This document shows, piece after piece, positions 10,020 to 23,461 of a DNA stretch of 64,000 nt. Both the position numbers and the translations under genes were made by a program. The stretch spans positions 4,402,001 through 4,466,000 of the forward strand of contig NC_079242.1 of the NCBI RefSeq assembly GCF_028009165.1, given 5' to 3'. The notes under the pieces were generated by a model. It was not told the origin of the DNA. It made no database searches and worked only from the letters and a program-made list of their open reading frames with translations. Every line of letters begins with the position of its first letter. The stretch's first letter is position 1. The DNA is from Akanthomyces muscarius (Eukaryota; Ascomycota; Sordariomycetes; Hypocreales; Cordycipitaceae).

Positions 10020-13000
10020 GTTGCGCGCAGGATGTTTGCCACTCCTGATGGCGTGGCAATGTACAATTATTGAAAGGGGAAGAGTAGCGCTTTGGAAGAG
10101 ATATATCAGTCGTGATGTCGGTTCAAGATAATGGAAACCATGGGCCCAAGTGGTGTATTATGTGCGTGCATATGAGGTATTGTAGTCGGGCGTAGTGGTA
10201 TCGGACCTTCTTGGCGTTTAAACAGTTGACTCAATTCAGCTGCATGCATGGACTGGTGTCAGTCAACAACGTAGTGCAGCAGAGCGACGGGTTGCGCAGT
10301 GACTAAATATGTTGTTGCGCGTTGTAAGTGCAAGTATTGAGGAATTGGGAAGCCGCTGGAACAGAGCGACTACCGCTGTCTAATAACAACATCCCAGTAT
10401 CTGCAATAGCCCGGGGACATGGTGTCTGGGGGTCACTCAGTCCATTTAATATTTATTTTCCTGCACGCCCTTTTAATTAATGTACATCTCGTCAGGCAGA
10501 CCACGGCCAATTTCGCCGGTAGGGCAGACGAGCCACGCAACCATGTCGGATGCAGACCTGTCGGCAGGCACTGGCGTGGTGGAGGGGCGTCCAGCTGGGG
10601 CCGTGAGCCACCGCACGATTAGTACTCGGCAGAGCAGGCGGCGGCTGCAGGGTCGGGCAAAACAGCTGGGGGAGGGGTGTGAATTGAGATGGGGTACGTA
10701 CAGGTGCTGTAGCTGAGCGAGCTGAGATGTTAGTCGGTAACTAGGGAAGGGCTGATAACTACATTTCAGGCTGCTTGTATCCGTACTGGTAGTAGATATG
10801 AAGCGTGGTGCACTCCATCCTTCCATTGTGCCAAATACAGTAGCAAATTGGAGGGCACTGGTGATAAACGGCCAGTGTTCATACGGGAGCGATCGCTAGT
10901 GGTATATGCTTTGTAGAGAACTTGATCCGAGATACCTTGATAACCAAGTCAACCATTGACACTATGCTGCTGCGAAGTGCGAATGCTTAATTCAAACAAG
11001 CCGTTCAAAAACCTGTAGGGGCAGTACGAGAAGCGTCGTTGAGAATTCGAGCCAGGTCGTACAAGAAAAAAACCACCAGTGAGAATTAATACTCTCGATC
11101 GCCGATGGGTATCGGATTTGGTTCTTCTGTGGTGACTACCTGTGATTGGCTTTCGAAACGGCGGCCCGGCGAGCCAAAATAGGTTCATTACCACGACGCT
11201 AATCCGCCAGGAAATACGTCAGCGAGAAATTAATGTACCAGGTTGGCGAAGCTGAGGACTGGAATTGAGCCTGAGACCTTGTCCTTGTGGGTTTTAGACG
11301 TGGGTTTTATGCGTGGGTGACAGGCTGGTAGCCAAATCTGGCTGTTGCGGTGCGTATGGGGCGACGTTGGCTGCCAGCATGAGGCACACAAGCTCTGCCG
11401 CTACCATGAGGGACCGCTGTAGAGGGTGTGACTTAAGGTTGATGACCCATCAAGTCTATTGTCACGGCGTTGCGACGGAGAACGGGAGTCGGCAAGGCGC
11501 GGGACCCTGTCGCGTTGTAAAGTGCAAGTCGGTCCTGCACACGCGGTCCGATGCAGCAGCCTAAGTAAGTGTTTGGAACGATGCCAAGTGGGAATACTCC
11601 TTGCGATTTACTCTTTTCAGAGGGGTATACTTGCACCAGAATATGCGACTTTTTTCTGGGCTGGTCTTTCGCAGCTAAGACGCGGCTCGCTGCTTGTGGT
11701 CAAATGCCCTCTTTGGTCACATCAGTGACATTATCCTGGGCAGCCACCAGGACCACCACACCCAAATTTTCTTGCACCTTCGCGGCCCCCGTCCACTGGC
11801 AAGCCACGACCGGTGTCTGCCGTACCCCCTGTCGATTCACTAAGTTATGGTTGGAAACTGGATCGACAGCACCAACGTCTGAAAGGCTGGATAACAAAGT
11901 CGATCAGCCACATGCTGTTACTTCGGGATAGCTGCTGGAGAAGATGAGACGCGTTTGCAAATGAAACTTCAAGAGGATGTAGGATCTCCATACGTTTCAA
12001 CTTAGTTGGTAATGTTTGCGTAGCAAAAGTATAAATGAATGGTGCGATGGCGTAGGCGGCTGCAGCTGCCTGCCAGGACGAAGTTGCCCTGGCTGGCGAC
12101 AGCCGAGCGCCGTGCGGCGTGGCATTTGCTCAGGAGCGAAAATGCTACGGGGGCTTGGGGCCGCGGAATTGTGCCTCGTGGCCGCCTCTTTAGCCATGGC
12201 AGATGACCATACGACTAACTAGTTAGACACTAGTAATGCGATAAATACGAAACAGTACTGGGCAGCCACTTGGCCCCTCTCCCTCGATAAAGTCGAGGTT
12301 CGTGAAAGACTAACCCAACTTATGAGAGGCTGCGATGCAATTCCGATGGGCCCCTCTTTCGGACCCCAGATTGCTCAACCGAGATGCCATTGTCGAGGAT
12401 CATCACGGGTACCATCTGGCTCGAATGATCGTCCACCTTGGCCGATGGAAGTAAATGGCGATACATATGTAGCAAGCTAGACAGGTTACAGCAAAAAAAT
12501 GCCAAGCAACGAAAAGGAATTGGCTGGCATGCAAAAAGCGCTGAAAGGTCTCTCACTTCTCAACTTCCACCAGCCTGGTTGTAGCGCGTGCTCCTGCGCT
12601 TTGCCGCTATGGGGAAGACTAATGCGTCAGCCCAGAACGGCGAGGCGGAACAGCAATCATGAAAATGCGCAAATAAGTGATTGCGATACCCAAATGCCCA
12701 ATTGTGGTATACTTGGCGAGCAGTGCGGTCGCCATCCTTTTGACTCTATCTACGAGCGACGGAACCCAGTAACTCGGACTATGCAACTATATACGTGTGC
12801 CTCTCGTACACAAACGCAAGCCTGTGAGTAGAGTTCATCGCATCATTTGCGACTAATAATGAACGACAACAACGCCACATGGGAACCCCAGACTAGTATA
12901 AAAGAAGCATTATTAGTGCTTCCTTTCAGTGGGGTGTACTCTATCTTGGAGCTTTGCCATTGCCTGCCTCGTTCCCTCAAACGGTGATAGGGGACCACCC

Positions 13001-16000
13001 ACACCTGCTAGGCGGATGCTAAAAACAGTACGACTAACTACAGCCCGAAAGCCCTGTCATTCTTGCTGCTGTTGAACTGGCGGATCCGCGCCCGAAGGAT
13101 GCCTGCCGCAGGGTAGCACAGGTCGCAACTCCCGTCGACTTACACCCGGGCGTGCGTACTGTACTGTACTGTTCCATCAAGTCTGGCGTCAGGCTTTACC
13201 CGACGAGCCCCTTCCTGTGCATTTCCTGGTTGGGCTCTCCTATCACCGGTCTCCATGCAGACCGTCTCTTGATCTCCGTATCGGCAAAGTAACTGCTGCT
13301 TGGCTTCTATGAGCACATCTTCTAGGACGGAGGAGCGTGGACCCATTCTAGGGCGTTCAGCTGAAAACTGGCACACGCGCAAGCCTGCAAGGACGAGAGC
13401 CAATCATGCGAATATCGCCCAGTACTGGCCCTTTTGTTCGTTTTTTTGACTCGCATGACCCTATCTGAGACTTTGGCTGGGCAATCAGAGCGAGATCGCC
13501 ACCCTTTAGGGCGCTGTAGATGCTGAGCCTTACAGAACACGGTCGGTAGACGCAAGTCGAATTCATGCGACCGGAGCAGCAAAACTTGTAAATGAGTGTA
13601 GTTTGTTTATGTGGAATCAAGATGAAGAATCAACCGATCAGTATGTGAATCGCTCACATTAGAACGGTCTCCAACGTTTGGCGTCATGCTCGCCAGGTGC
13701 GGAATGCGAGTGCCGTCGGCCGAGATGTATCCCGATTTACGACCTTCCCAATCGAGCCCACGATGGGGGGGTCTGAGACAAAATGCACCCCAAATCGCTG
13801 CTGTCCTCATCACGTACATCAGCCACGGGTGTGCCAGATTTTAAACGTCTTCATTTAATGCTCCATTTCGGTACACGTTACTAGTAAAAGTGCCATTAGA
13901 TAGCGCTGCTTCTGCTGTTACTTTCTTCCTACCGCAAGGCCAGTGACCAGTTATTAGACCTGTTAAAAGAATACCTGAACATGTGGCGCGGGTGGTTATC
14001 GCACTGACAAACTCTAGGCCAGCCAAAGCCTAGGATCCTTTGACTGGGCACGTCTGTTGTCTGTGGTAGCCTCTGGTACGCTACTGCCCTCAAGGTGCTT
14101 CGGATCTACGAGAACGTTCTGGAGCTGCCGTTTCTGAGAACGGGGAAACCCAGTCTTAATTTTCCGACACGGTAGGGTTTGTTGTCGTCGCACGGGGAAG
14201 AGTGCAACCAAATTACAACCTAAGAATCACACCATTACAAATTAAGAAAGGCGGAGCAAAAGCGAAATGCTCCATTGGCAGTTTTCACTACGCTGTCTCA
14301 CTCGATTAGAGAATGAGAAAAGGTGTCCAACTCAATCGAAGTACCGGGGGTGTGAGCAGTGGACATATTGGTTCAGCTGTGGCGACTGAGCACACCATTG
14401 GTGGTTGGAGCCCGTTTACTCAACTAGCCCAAGACGGAAGTATTTCGAGTGAAGTATCGGGGCCTATCAGGGGCTGGGCTTAAACCCGTAGAAGATATAT
14501 GATAGATCTAGCGGTGATAGAAACGGCCAGATTTGGTTTGCAAACAGTTGTCACCAGCTTCTGGGAGAGGCTTGAAAAATGCACACAATCGGGCAATTGA
14601 GATACGAGGACCAACCTGACAGTAATAGTTTCCCCGGACGATCCAGAACCTCCTCTCGCAAGATGAGAAAACAAGCGTGACCTGTTGCAAAATGCCGACA
14701 GTTTTCCAATCATGCGAAGTCTCGGAAGGATTCGTGGTGCCCTATCAACTCAAATGAGGCGCAGATTGTCCCGAAGGAACGTTTCATAACCCCGGTGGCA
14801 GATGCGACGGTGCGAATAAGAAGAGCGCATAAAACATGGGGTGTGAGAGCAAAAGTGATTGGGACAAGGCCGGCGCTGATTGAATCTCCTCCACAACCCT
14901 TGTCAATGAGAAACGGCAACTAGACAGTGGCGATCTCGCCGCCCTCATCTGAGCGGCATTTGTATCTTGTCATATATTAGACTAGGCCCCTTGCCGATGA
15001 ACTGGCGCCACACCGCATTCGAATTTCGCCGTTGCCCCCCAAAATATTGGAGATCTCCCCGTGTAGAATAGCAAGTTGTTTGATCGGTACTCACGAGTGT
15101 GATCGAGGCGACGATGTGAGACAACATTAAGCCACCGATTTGGGTATTCATCTTCCAGGTTGTCGTCATGAGCTTTCCGCAAGGTACATAGGAATGACAT
15201 GTCGAGGCGGAAAAACGCCTGTTCATGTGTGATTCCCCGCCCCCCTCCTTCGCGGATTCTCTCGATCTAGACGAGGGAAAAGGCCAAGCGAACCACTGGC
15301 GAGTATTCGCCAGCACCATCTGTGCGAGAAGCGGTGGCGGCGGGGACCAACGTTTTGCTATTGCCAGACACGCCAGACAACCCACGGGCACATCGGCATC
15401 GACGCCATTTCCAGGGAAGTACCTGCCAACTTATCTCCTCGGGTGGCGAAGCCACCAGCGACGCCAGCGCCGCCAACATCATCGATGAGTTCCCCGGTGA
15501 CCCCTGACAATCGACGATTGAAGAGACCGAGAGGGCGCATTGGTACATTGATAAGGAACACCATCTTCAAGCCTTGATGCGCGGTGACGCTAACGGGCTT
15601 CGAGCTGTGTATCTTCACGCCCTCACATGGCAACATGATCTGGACGCCATCGATGGAAATGACGCCAAGGGCGACCCAATGCCAAGGAAGCGACGGTGTC
15701 CGCCAGTTTCCGCCAGGTGAGGATAACCGAGTAGGAGGCGCAATCGTGCCAACTAGAGGGCGAGCCCCGTGCCGAAAGAGGCTGGGAAACGAGAGGGATA
15801 CATCTTCGCTCCTGTCGGGATCGAAAGTGGGCTGAGCTGAAAAAGTGTGGCCATCGTTCCTTGAGGCTGATGCGGCGGGGGTGTGGAAGGTTCCATCGCC
15901 TCGCCTGAGAGGCAAGCCCCGTGCGCTGGTCAGCTCCTACGTATTTGTCATGAACGAAAGAAGATTGGCGAGAGAAGCATAGCATAGCAGAAAGTCGATA

Positions 16001-17374
16001 GATTCGTTGCTGCGCGAGGAGAGTTGGCCACGGAGGAGCGCAGCCACTCTCTCCTAGCGTGGAAGCTGGCTCTCACACGATTGGCGCCAGCTGGATTCTG
16101 TGTTCTGCATCGTTGATCAGCCAAAAGAAAAGAAAGAAAAAAAGAAGTTTAGGAAGAAAAAAAATGCTTCAGAATATGTGCCCATTTGCGTGAGTTATGT
16201 GTCAAAAACCCAACCTCAAGATCTTTGAGCGTGATTTGCTAATTATACCTTCTTTTTAGCCATCGAGATGTGAGACGGCCCGAATAGCTGCCCCCAAATC
16301 GTGGGGTCCTTAGGCGCGCCCGTGGGGGTCAGCCAAGGACGACCACTCGGTCGCAGGCACTTCACCTGTCCAGAGATCTGGAGATCTTCGCAGGGGAAGA
16401 GTCGGATCTCGGGTCAGGAGTCAACTGTCATGTATCAATACAAGACAGGAAAGCGAAGCGAGTTGCTGTACTTATACCACAAGCGTTGTGGCAAAGCGCA
16501 TGCCTTCCTAGAAGTAGGGCAGACGAGTGTTCATCGCTTACAAATAGAAGGCAAAGACGCAGCCTTCTAGTCGTCTCCCGCGTAGAAGATGTCAGAGCAA
16601 CCTTTTGGGTGTGACGTGACGGCATGAGGTGGCCGTTGTGCTTCGGATCCAGCAAGATCAGAGGTAAGCCTGCATCGTTTGCTCACACCCTCTGTCTTGG
16701 ATCCAAATTTGCCTGGCCGGGCAGCAGCGACGTCGAGCAGTGGCAAAGAGAGGGAATGACTGCTGAAGTGGTCTGATGCTTGGTTCAGCTTGAGTGTTTT
16801 GGTGACTAACAACCTCAGGAACCTCGACTTGACTTCTGTCATTGATGGACAAGTTGAATGAATGGAAGAAAAACGCAAGAGAGCACTCTGTCATCCATGC
16901 CGAGTTAGGCTTCCTACGGAACTGCTGTGGCCGCCTGCGGAGCTGTTGATGACGCAACTTCCCCCTCCCGAGCTGTGCATGCGTAAAGCCCGTTGTCCAC
17001 GGATGTTTTCTGCCGCTCTGCCGCTCCAAGGAACACACCGTTACACTCCAGCATGCTACCCTCGCACAGGTTGTATGGAGTAGTGCTTCAGTCGGTTCAT
17101 GCACACCATGCAGCACCTGCACTGCCGGAAGTTGCAATTGAGCGCGAAAGGCCGAGTGTTTAATCATGAAGCGCTGTGGAATTCGTACAACCTTGCGACA
17201 GTAAGAGACTTGAAAGCGCTCCTAAACCCCAATATCTTTCTCGGTCTGCAAAGTACAATTCTCATGTTCATAATAGGAGAAAATGTCGAAATGTAATATG
17301 ACAGTATAATTGGTACAAGTTATGATGTGTTATCTGCCGGCAACTCCTGGCATCATCTTCTTTCCAGCTATAAT
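10020..17374. other. Gene desert, 7.4 kb
   Basis: No supportable gene, tRNA, rRNA or intact mobile element was found. Open frames are short and mostly overlap each other. The longest (15358-15915, minus) is listed separately. The sequence is not extremely AT-rich and keeps many CpGs, so heavy RIP is unlikely. There is a short GTACT repeat near 13157 and a polypurine tract near 16121-16164 (AAAGAAAAG-type). The region may hold regulatory DNA of the bZIP-like gene, a non-coding transcript, or old eroded sequence. Confidence 0.5.
15358..15915 (-). other. Open frame of 185 codons inside the desert, unsupported
   Basis: A minus-strand frame of 185 aa lies in the most GC-rich part of the desert (about 15.2-15.9 kb). 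It contains no family I recognise. A short hydrophobic stretch (HWVALGVISIDGVQIML) and a Gly/Ala-rich stretch (ELIDDVGGAGVAGGFATRG) are visible. Parts of the opposite strand are open too. It could be a chance frame, a fragment of a decayed gene, or an orphan. No splice-linked extension with a recognisable domain was found. Confidence 0.15.
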
Positions 17375-18076
17375 TTACAGGTGCTTCATCAGTTCAGCCT
17401 CTCGCTCGGCACGGCGCTCCGCTGAGCGCTTTTTGAAGCGCGTCTCGGCCCTTCTGCGCTCACCACCATCAATCTTCCTACCCTGCTTCTGCTCCCACAT
17501 GCCCTCGGTAATTTTGACCACCGCGCCGCCCTTGCCTGGCAGCTCCGTGGCGTAGCTGCCGGCTATCGTCTTGAGACCGCGGACCGCGTAGCCCTTTGGT
17601 CGGGGAAGCGTCTCGACGCCCGTGCTTTGCAGGCCAGCGCCCTCACCGTGGGGCACGTTGACAACCCAGCGCGCGTCCGTGGCGGCGCCCGCCGGCGGCG
17701 TTGCGACGCGGAGGTGCGCCTCGCCGTCCTGCACAAACTTGAAGTCGCCACCGGGGCCGACGACGCCCTTGCGGTAGCGCTGCATCCACTGCAGCAAGTA
17801 GCGTCGCGCGCGCGGGGGCTCGATGCCGAGCTCCTTGAGCTGCGGCGAGGTCATGGTGAAGAGCGCCTCCCAAGAGGGGAACTTGCTCGCGTGCCGGCTC
17901 AGGCCGCGGCCAATGAGCTTTAGGAACGTGTCGACGTCGGGGACAAACGGCCGGGGCTTGGGAATCGTAGGGGGAGGCCGCGTCTTGTGCAGGCATCGTA
18001 TTTGGCTGCTGAATGTGTTTGTTGTCGGTGCTGAGACGAGCGGCCGCAGCGACGACCAAAGACTTTGGGCTCTCAT
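17375..18076 (-). CDS. fyv4: Mitochondrial small-subunit ribosomal protein mS41 (Fyv4-like, IGR motif)
   Basis: A single exon of 233 aa. Residues 1-35 form an Arg/Ser/Thr-rich mitochondrial presequence. Residues about 47-105 contain the IGR motif domain: VDTFLKLIGRGLSRHASKF, then W-x-LF, QLKELGI and RARRYLLQWMQRYRKG, a SAM-like fold found in mS41/Fyv4 of the fungal mitoribosome. A GGDFKFVQDGEAHLRVATP segment and a basic tail (RRRAETRFKKRSAERRAERE) follow, as in other filamentous-fungal members. The start at 18076 gives the presequence directly. The gene faces away from the Irc20-like gene, with 869 bp between starts. Confidence 0.9.
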   Translation of the reverse strand: MRAQSLWSSLRPLVSAPTTNTFSSQIRCLHKTRPPPTIPKPRPFVPDVDTFLKLIGRGLSRHASKFPSWEALFTMTSPQLKELGIEPPRARRYLLQWMQRYRKGVVGPGGDFKFVQDGEAHLRVATPPAGAATDARWVVNVPHGEGAGLQSTGVETLPRPKGYAVRGLKTIAGSYATELPGKGGAVVKITEGMWEQKQGRKIDGGERRRAETRFKKRSAERRAEREAELMKHL

Positions 18077-18945
18077 TTTCGAAGTGTCTGTCGAGGTAGG
18101 GGGTTAGTGATTGGGCGTGTCGCAGAGATAAATGGCAGATAGCCTGCCGTCGTAGAGGACCAATCTCGTCGTACCTGCGAGGAAATCAAACACTGGAAGC
18201 ACTTTTGGTGCCCGGTGCATCAGGTGAATGCGCCGTAATTCACCGAATGGACAGTGACGGGCTATCTGCTCCGTTACAATTGAAGCTCGAAATTTGTCGC
18301 CAATTGGCTTTGTTATGTAAGCGAGGCTGCCATGTTAGAGTGGACCTGTCGCGAGGCTACAGTGAAGTGAATAAATTCATGCGTGGCGATAATGACCTGA
18401 GTGAGTTCCAAGTTTCTTTCACGGGACAGGTCGACGGTCAATGAAGCAATATATCTTTGGAAGTATGTGAATGTATTGGATGGCGTGTGGCTACGAAACC
18501 GCAGCCGTTCTGCCCGTCTGGTGGCGAAACTCCTTCCTCGAGAGCAATGCTCACCAAGAAGAGCGCTGTGACAGCGGCAGCGGCAGCGGCAGATGGCTGT
18601 ACACTGCAAGTTTGGTATTTGACAAAGTTTTCTTTCATGAAAAAAACTCACCATATTTTGCGACAAGGAAATCCAAAATCTACGCGTGCCTGATCTGTGT
18701 TGCCTCGATCTGGTTCGCATATTGTATACACTCTTTGCGTGACAAGGCGAACGCTGTGGATCCCCTAGGCAGAAGTGCTGTCGGGAACGAACTATGCTTG
18801 ACGACAGCCGTCTTCTCTACGCCACACCTCCTAATTACACATTGCGCAAATTTCTACTCTCCGTCTCACCGAAAAACATCTATAAATGCGTCCATGATCC
18901 CGCTCCGAGCTCCAAGCTCGCGCAAGCCCCTTCGCATACCCCACC
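18077..18945. other. Divergent intergenic region between mS41 and Irc20-like genes
   Basis: No gene is supportable in these 869 bases. It contains a short GGCAGC triplet/hexamer run near 18573-18590 and presumably both promoters. Sequence shortly before 18946 (GCATACCCCACCATG) gives a favourable start context for the plus-strand gene. Confidence 0.5.
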
Positions 18946-21900
18946 ATGGCACGAACGAAGCGCAGCGTCAGAGTGCCAGTATGGAATGCGGCCGCGAACA
19001 ACCAGTTCGGTTTTAACGGTATGCTGCCATTGCATGTACTTTGCGGACCAAAAGACACGGTATTGATGTTGGAATTTCCGCACAGATGTCCTACCTCCTG
19101 ATATCGTCGATGCACTCCTTGCGCTCCCGTCCGGCTCCGAGCAGACGAACATCCGCGATGGTGTAACTAGTAGAAGTTCTGCGAAGCGCCGCAAGACTGC
19201 AGATGCCCCTCCCGATAGCTCAATATGTGTCAAAAAGGGCATCATTTCCTTCACCCGTGCGATCGAGCGCCGCGAAACGACCGACCAGATTTCCGTCAAG
19301 CCCGACGTGGGGCCTCATGTTACCCTTCGATACGGCGGCAACTTGCTCGGCCTTAAAGCCCGTAACAAGGCTCTCGGACTTGTCGACTTTGCTGTCCTGA
19401 TACAAAGTGATCATGCCGACCCTGGAATGGATAGGATGTTCAAAGTCATGTCGCAGCCACTGTCGCGAAGCGCGCACGGAGTACTGTGGACCAAGGTTGA
19501 CGCTCGACTGGAGATTGCGCAAGGCATGCTTACTGGTGTTTTTGCGCTCAGCATAATGTGGAATGAAACTCCATCGCCATACTACATCATGCGAACCAAC
19601 GTCGAACGGCGAGAGAGCCAGGAAGTTATCGATGCCTTCTTTCCTCGTGCAGGAATGAGCTCCTCTGCGTGGTCACCGATGGACTTTTACGAAGCGGCTT
19701 ACGTTCCTCCAAAAGATGACCCAGAGTCTGCATCTATTGAAGTCCCGTCGCTAGAGGCTACGCTTTTTCCGTACCAAAAAAGGACCGTCAAGTGGCTCTT
19801 ACAACGCGAAGGAATCAAATGTACACCTTCTGGCATGGAACGCATCCCGGACTCTGTACCACAGGCTCATTGTGATACGTTTCGCGAGGTCAAGGATGCA
19901 AGTGGGATGACATTTTATTTAAGTGATGTCTTCCACGTCGTCACACGCAACAAGGCTCCGTACCACCTTGCCGACAGAATCATGAAAGGTGGAATCCTGG
20001 CCGAAGAGATGGGGCTTGGAAAAACACTTGAGATTATTGGACTTATCCTCCTGAATCAGCGCCAAGACGGCTCACAAGATCCAGTAGACCCTCAGACGGA
20101 TTCTGATGGGCTGTTGAAAACCAAAGCTACTCTTATCGTCACCCCTGAATCTCTCCGACAGCAGTGGATGACCGAGATTGCACGCCATGCGCCGTCTCTC
20201 CGGGTCATACACTATCAAGGTTGCAGGAAGCTCGAGGAAGACGAAGAAAGCAAAGCAGTAGCAAAGCTTGCGTCGTATGACGTCGTCATTTCAACTTATT
20301 CTGTTTTATCCCAAGAACTTCACTTCGCTACCGACCCACCTGAACGCTCACGCCGCTTCGAACGAGCATATAAACGCCCTAAATCGCCTCTCGTACAAAT
20401 ATCATGGTGGAGGGTGTGTCTCGATGAAGCCCAAATGATTGAGAGTGGTGTAAGCCAGGCTGCCTCCGTTGCACGCGTCATCCCACGAATCAACGCGTGG
20501 GGCATAACAGGAACCCCCGTGAAAGACGATGTAAAAGACTTGTTTGGGTTGCTATTATTTCTTCGTTACCATCCATATTGCTATGCAAACCAAGTCTGGA
20601 ATGCGCTTATCACATTCCACAAGTCGCTTTTTCAGAAACTATTTCGATCGCTCGCATTGCGACATACGAAGGCTCTTGTGCGAGATGAGATTCTCCTACC
20701 GCCCCAAAAACGCTATGTCATCAGCATGCCATTCAGTGCCGTTGAGGAGCAGCACTATCAAAGCTTATTCAAGGATATGGCAGAAGACTGTGACTTGAGC
20801 TTGACAGGTGCCCCGACGCTTGATGATTGGGATCCGGAAGATTACGAAGCGCAGATGCGAACATGGCTGACTAGACTGCGCCAAACAGCCCTACATCCAG
20901 AAGTTGGCGTATACAGTCGACGTCTGCTTGGGTACAATAAAGACCGGCCGATGCGTACTATTGAGGAAGTTTTGAATGCCATGTTGGAGCAGAGCGAAAC
21001 GGCTATTCGCAATGAAGAGAGGGCTTATTTGTCTTCCAAATTGACTCGGGGTCAGTTGTTTGAGAATAGTCCAAGAGTAAAGGAGGCCCTCGTTCTGTGG
21101 GAAGAAGTCCACGTGGAGACAGCAAAGCTGGTTGAGGATGCAAGAGCTGGACTCGCTAGCGGCATCGAAGAACTGAGGAGAGCTCAAGGGCCACAAGCTG
21201 AGCATGCTGTTCACGATATACATGGGTCTGACTCTGACTCTGACAGCGATACCGACTTTGTTGATTCAAGAGGAAAACTCTCGGAGTTACAGCGGCGCTT
21301 ACGTTCTGCACTGGAAATACACCACAAGGCGGTGTTCTTCTGCGCCAATGCCAACTTTCAAATTCGCGACAACGTCGAAATGACAGAGCCAGACTCGGAG
21401 GAATTTGAACGCCTCAAGAAACTCGAAGATGACGGCTATGAAAATGCCAAAGTTGTGCGACGGGAGATACTGCAAGAGAGCTACCGTAAAGCGAACCGTC
21501 ACATGACAAGAATCAAGAAAAAGGCCAACAATCAGACATTTGTAGAAGTTCCAGAGCTTGTCATCAAAACGGAAAAGGGAATTGAGAGCGGCAGAGTCGT
21601 CGATCGACTGGAAGTGCTTTATGGCGAACTCAACGAGCAAGCTAATGTTATGGATGAATGGCGAGAGCAGGTGGTACAGCTTCTTCTTCGACCGTTGCTT
21701 GACGAAGAGGACGATGTCGAGTTTACTGGTGAAGAGCTTGTGGATTCTGCCAAGTTCCAAGACGACTTAATGGTGTACGTGCAGGCTTTACGAAGCGTCA
21801 TCGCAGATCGTCAGGATGCTATATCTGGACAGATAAACGAACTAGTCAAGCATGAGACGGAGACGAGTATTAAACTGGCAGCAAACGGCGGTGGTCCCGC

Positions 21901-23461
21901 TCCGAAGAAGATGCTGGCATTGCTCCAAGCCAGGAAGCAGATGAAACCCTATCGCTCGCAAACATCCATGCGCGGCGCAATCGGCGAACTTCGAGGCTTA
22001 CAGACCCGTTTGAACCGAGATGCACCCAGCGGCAGCCGCGAAACCATTGAGCTCAAGATTGTCTCTGATCATCTGAAGCACACGCAAACGCTGCTGAGCG
22101 AGCAGAACAAGGCAGTCACGGCACTCGAATCCGAAATCGAGAGCTTCAAGGATGCCATGAATGCCCGTCTCGAGTACTACCGTCAGCTGCAGGTGGTATC
22201 GGATGCCGTGCTCCCATACGAAGGCGAAAAGACGGCGCACGTGGAAGAACGCCTGGGAAAGATGGAGCAGGACGCTCGCAAAAAGCTCCTCTCCAGTGAA
22301 GCCAAGCACCGATACCTGATGAATCTCAAGGAGAACGGCGAGGGTGGGCCTGGAAGCAAGTCCAACGAGCCACGCATGTGCATCATCTGCCAAGCGCCGT
22401 TTGTGACGGGCGTGCTGACAGTGTGCGGGCACCAGTTCTGCAAAGAGTGCATGATGATGTGGTACAAGTCGCACCGCAACTGTCCTGTGTGCAAGAAGAA
22501 GCTCAAGCCCGAACAGCTGCACGACATTGCCATCAAGCCGCAGCAGCTGCAGATCCTAAGCGAAGGCAGCACTGACAAGCCCCGCCAGGAACACCAACAG
22601 TCCAACGGGGTCCTGCAAAACGCCACCATCTACAGCGAGTTCAACGCGGACAAGCTCGCCGAGATTAAAGATATTGATCTTGATGGGCCCTCGTTTACGA
22701 CCAAGGTCGACACGCTGGTGCGGCACCTGCTCTGGCTGCGCGAGTCGGACCCTGGCGCCAAGTCTATCATCTTTTCGCAGTACCGCGACTTTCTCACAGT
22801 GCTACACAATGCTTTTCGCCGCTTCCGCATCGGCTACGCGTCGATTGACGAAGTCGACGGCATCTCGCGGTTCAAGACGGACCCGGCCGCAGAGTGCTTC
22901 TTGTTGCACGCGCGCGCGCACTCGTCGGGCCTGAACCTCGTCAACGCCAGCCACGTATTCCTATGCGAGCCTCTGCTGCACACGGCGCTCGAGCTGCAGG
23001 CCATTGCGCGTGTTGACCGTATCGGTCAACAGCACGAGACGACTGTCTGGCTGTACCTGGTCTCGGGCACAGTCGAGGAGTCTATCTACAACCTCTCCGT
23101 GCGGCGGCGCATGGAGCACATGGGCCGCACGCCAGCCTCTGCCAAGAGTGTCAGGAAGAAAGGCAAAAATAACACCCGCGACTCCAGAGCGGCGACGCCA
23201 GAACCGTTGAGCGCGAGTATCGAAGAAGCGAATACACTGGAGCTGGAACACGCTGCGCTGTCCAAACTGATGAGCAAGGACAGGACGGCGGGTGAGATGG
23301 TTGACAAGGGCGACTTGTGGGAGTGTCTGTTTGGGAATGTCCAGCAAGAGGACACTGCGGAGGCTAGTGACAGCGGGAGAACGAGCGATGAGCGGTTCAA
23401 GAACCGGGCTGTCATGTCGTACCTGGCTGCGGAAGCCGCAGGCTCGAGAAGGGACGAGTAA
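18946..23461 (+). CDS. irc20: Irc20/SHPRH-like SNF2 ATPase with RING finger (putative E3 ubiquitin ligase)
   Basis: Two exons, 18946-19018 and 19086-23461 (67-nt intron GTATGC...CACAG), encode 1482 aa. The SNF2 N-lobe has Walker A MGLGKT at about residues 333-338 and Walker B DEAQ at about 471-474. A long insertion with Glu-rich helices and an acidic patch (DSDSDSDTD) separates the lobes, as in SHPRH and Irc20. A C3HC4 RING lies at about 1123-1160 (CIICQAPF..., CGHQFCKECMM, CPVCKKK). The helicase C-lobe follows, with SIIFSQYRDFL at about 1251 and R-V-D-R-I-G-Q at about 1333-1339. These proteins act in chromatin or DNA-damage tolerance: yeast Irc20 limits recombination, and SHPRH ubiquitinates PCNA. 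All catalytic motifs look intact. The N-terminus is basic (MARTKRSVRVP). The start is fixed by a spliced 24-codon first exon with CACCATGG context. Confidence 0.93.

Noticed and set aside
16658..17167. 169-codon minus-strand frame in the desert
   Set aside because: Composition is random-looking and Cys/His/Gln-rich, with no recognised family and no splice-linked partner.
10020..17374. RIP-mutated transposon
   Set aside because: CpG sites are still common, composition is not strongly AT-biased, and no terminal repeats or transposase/reverse-transcriptase motifs were found by eye.
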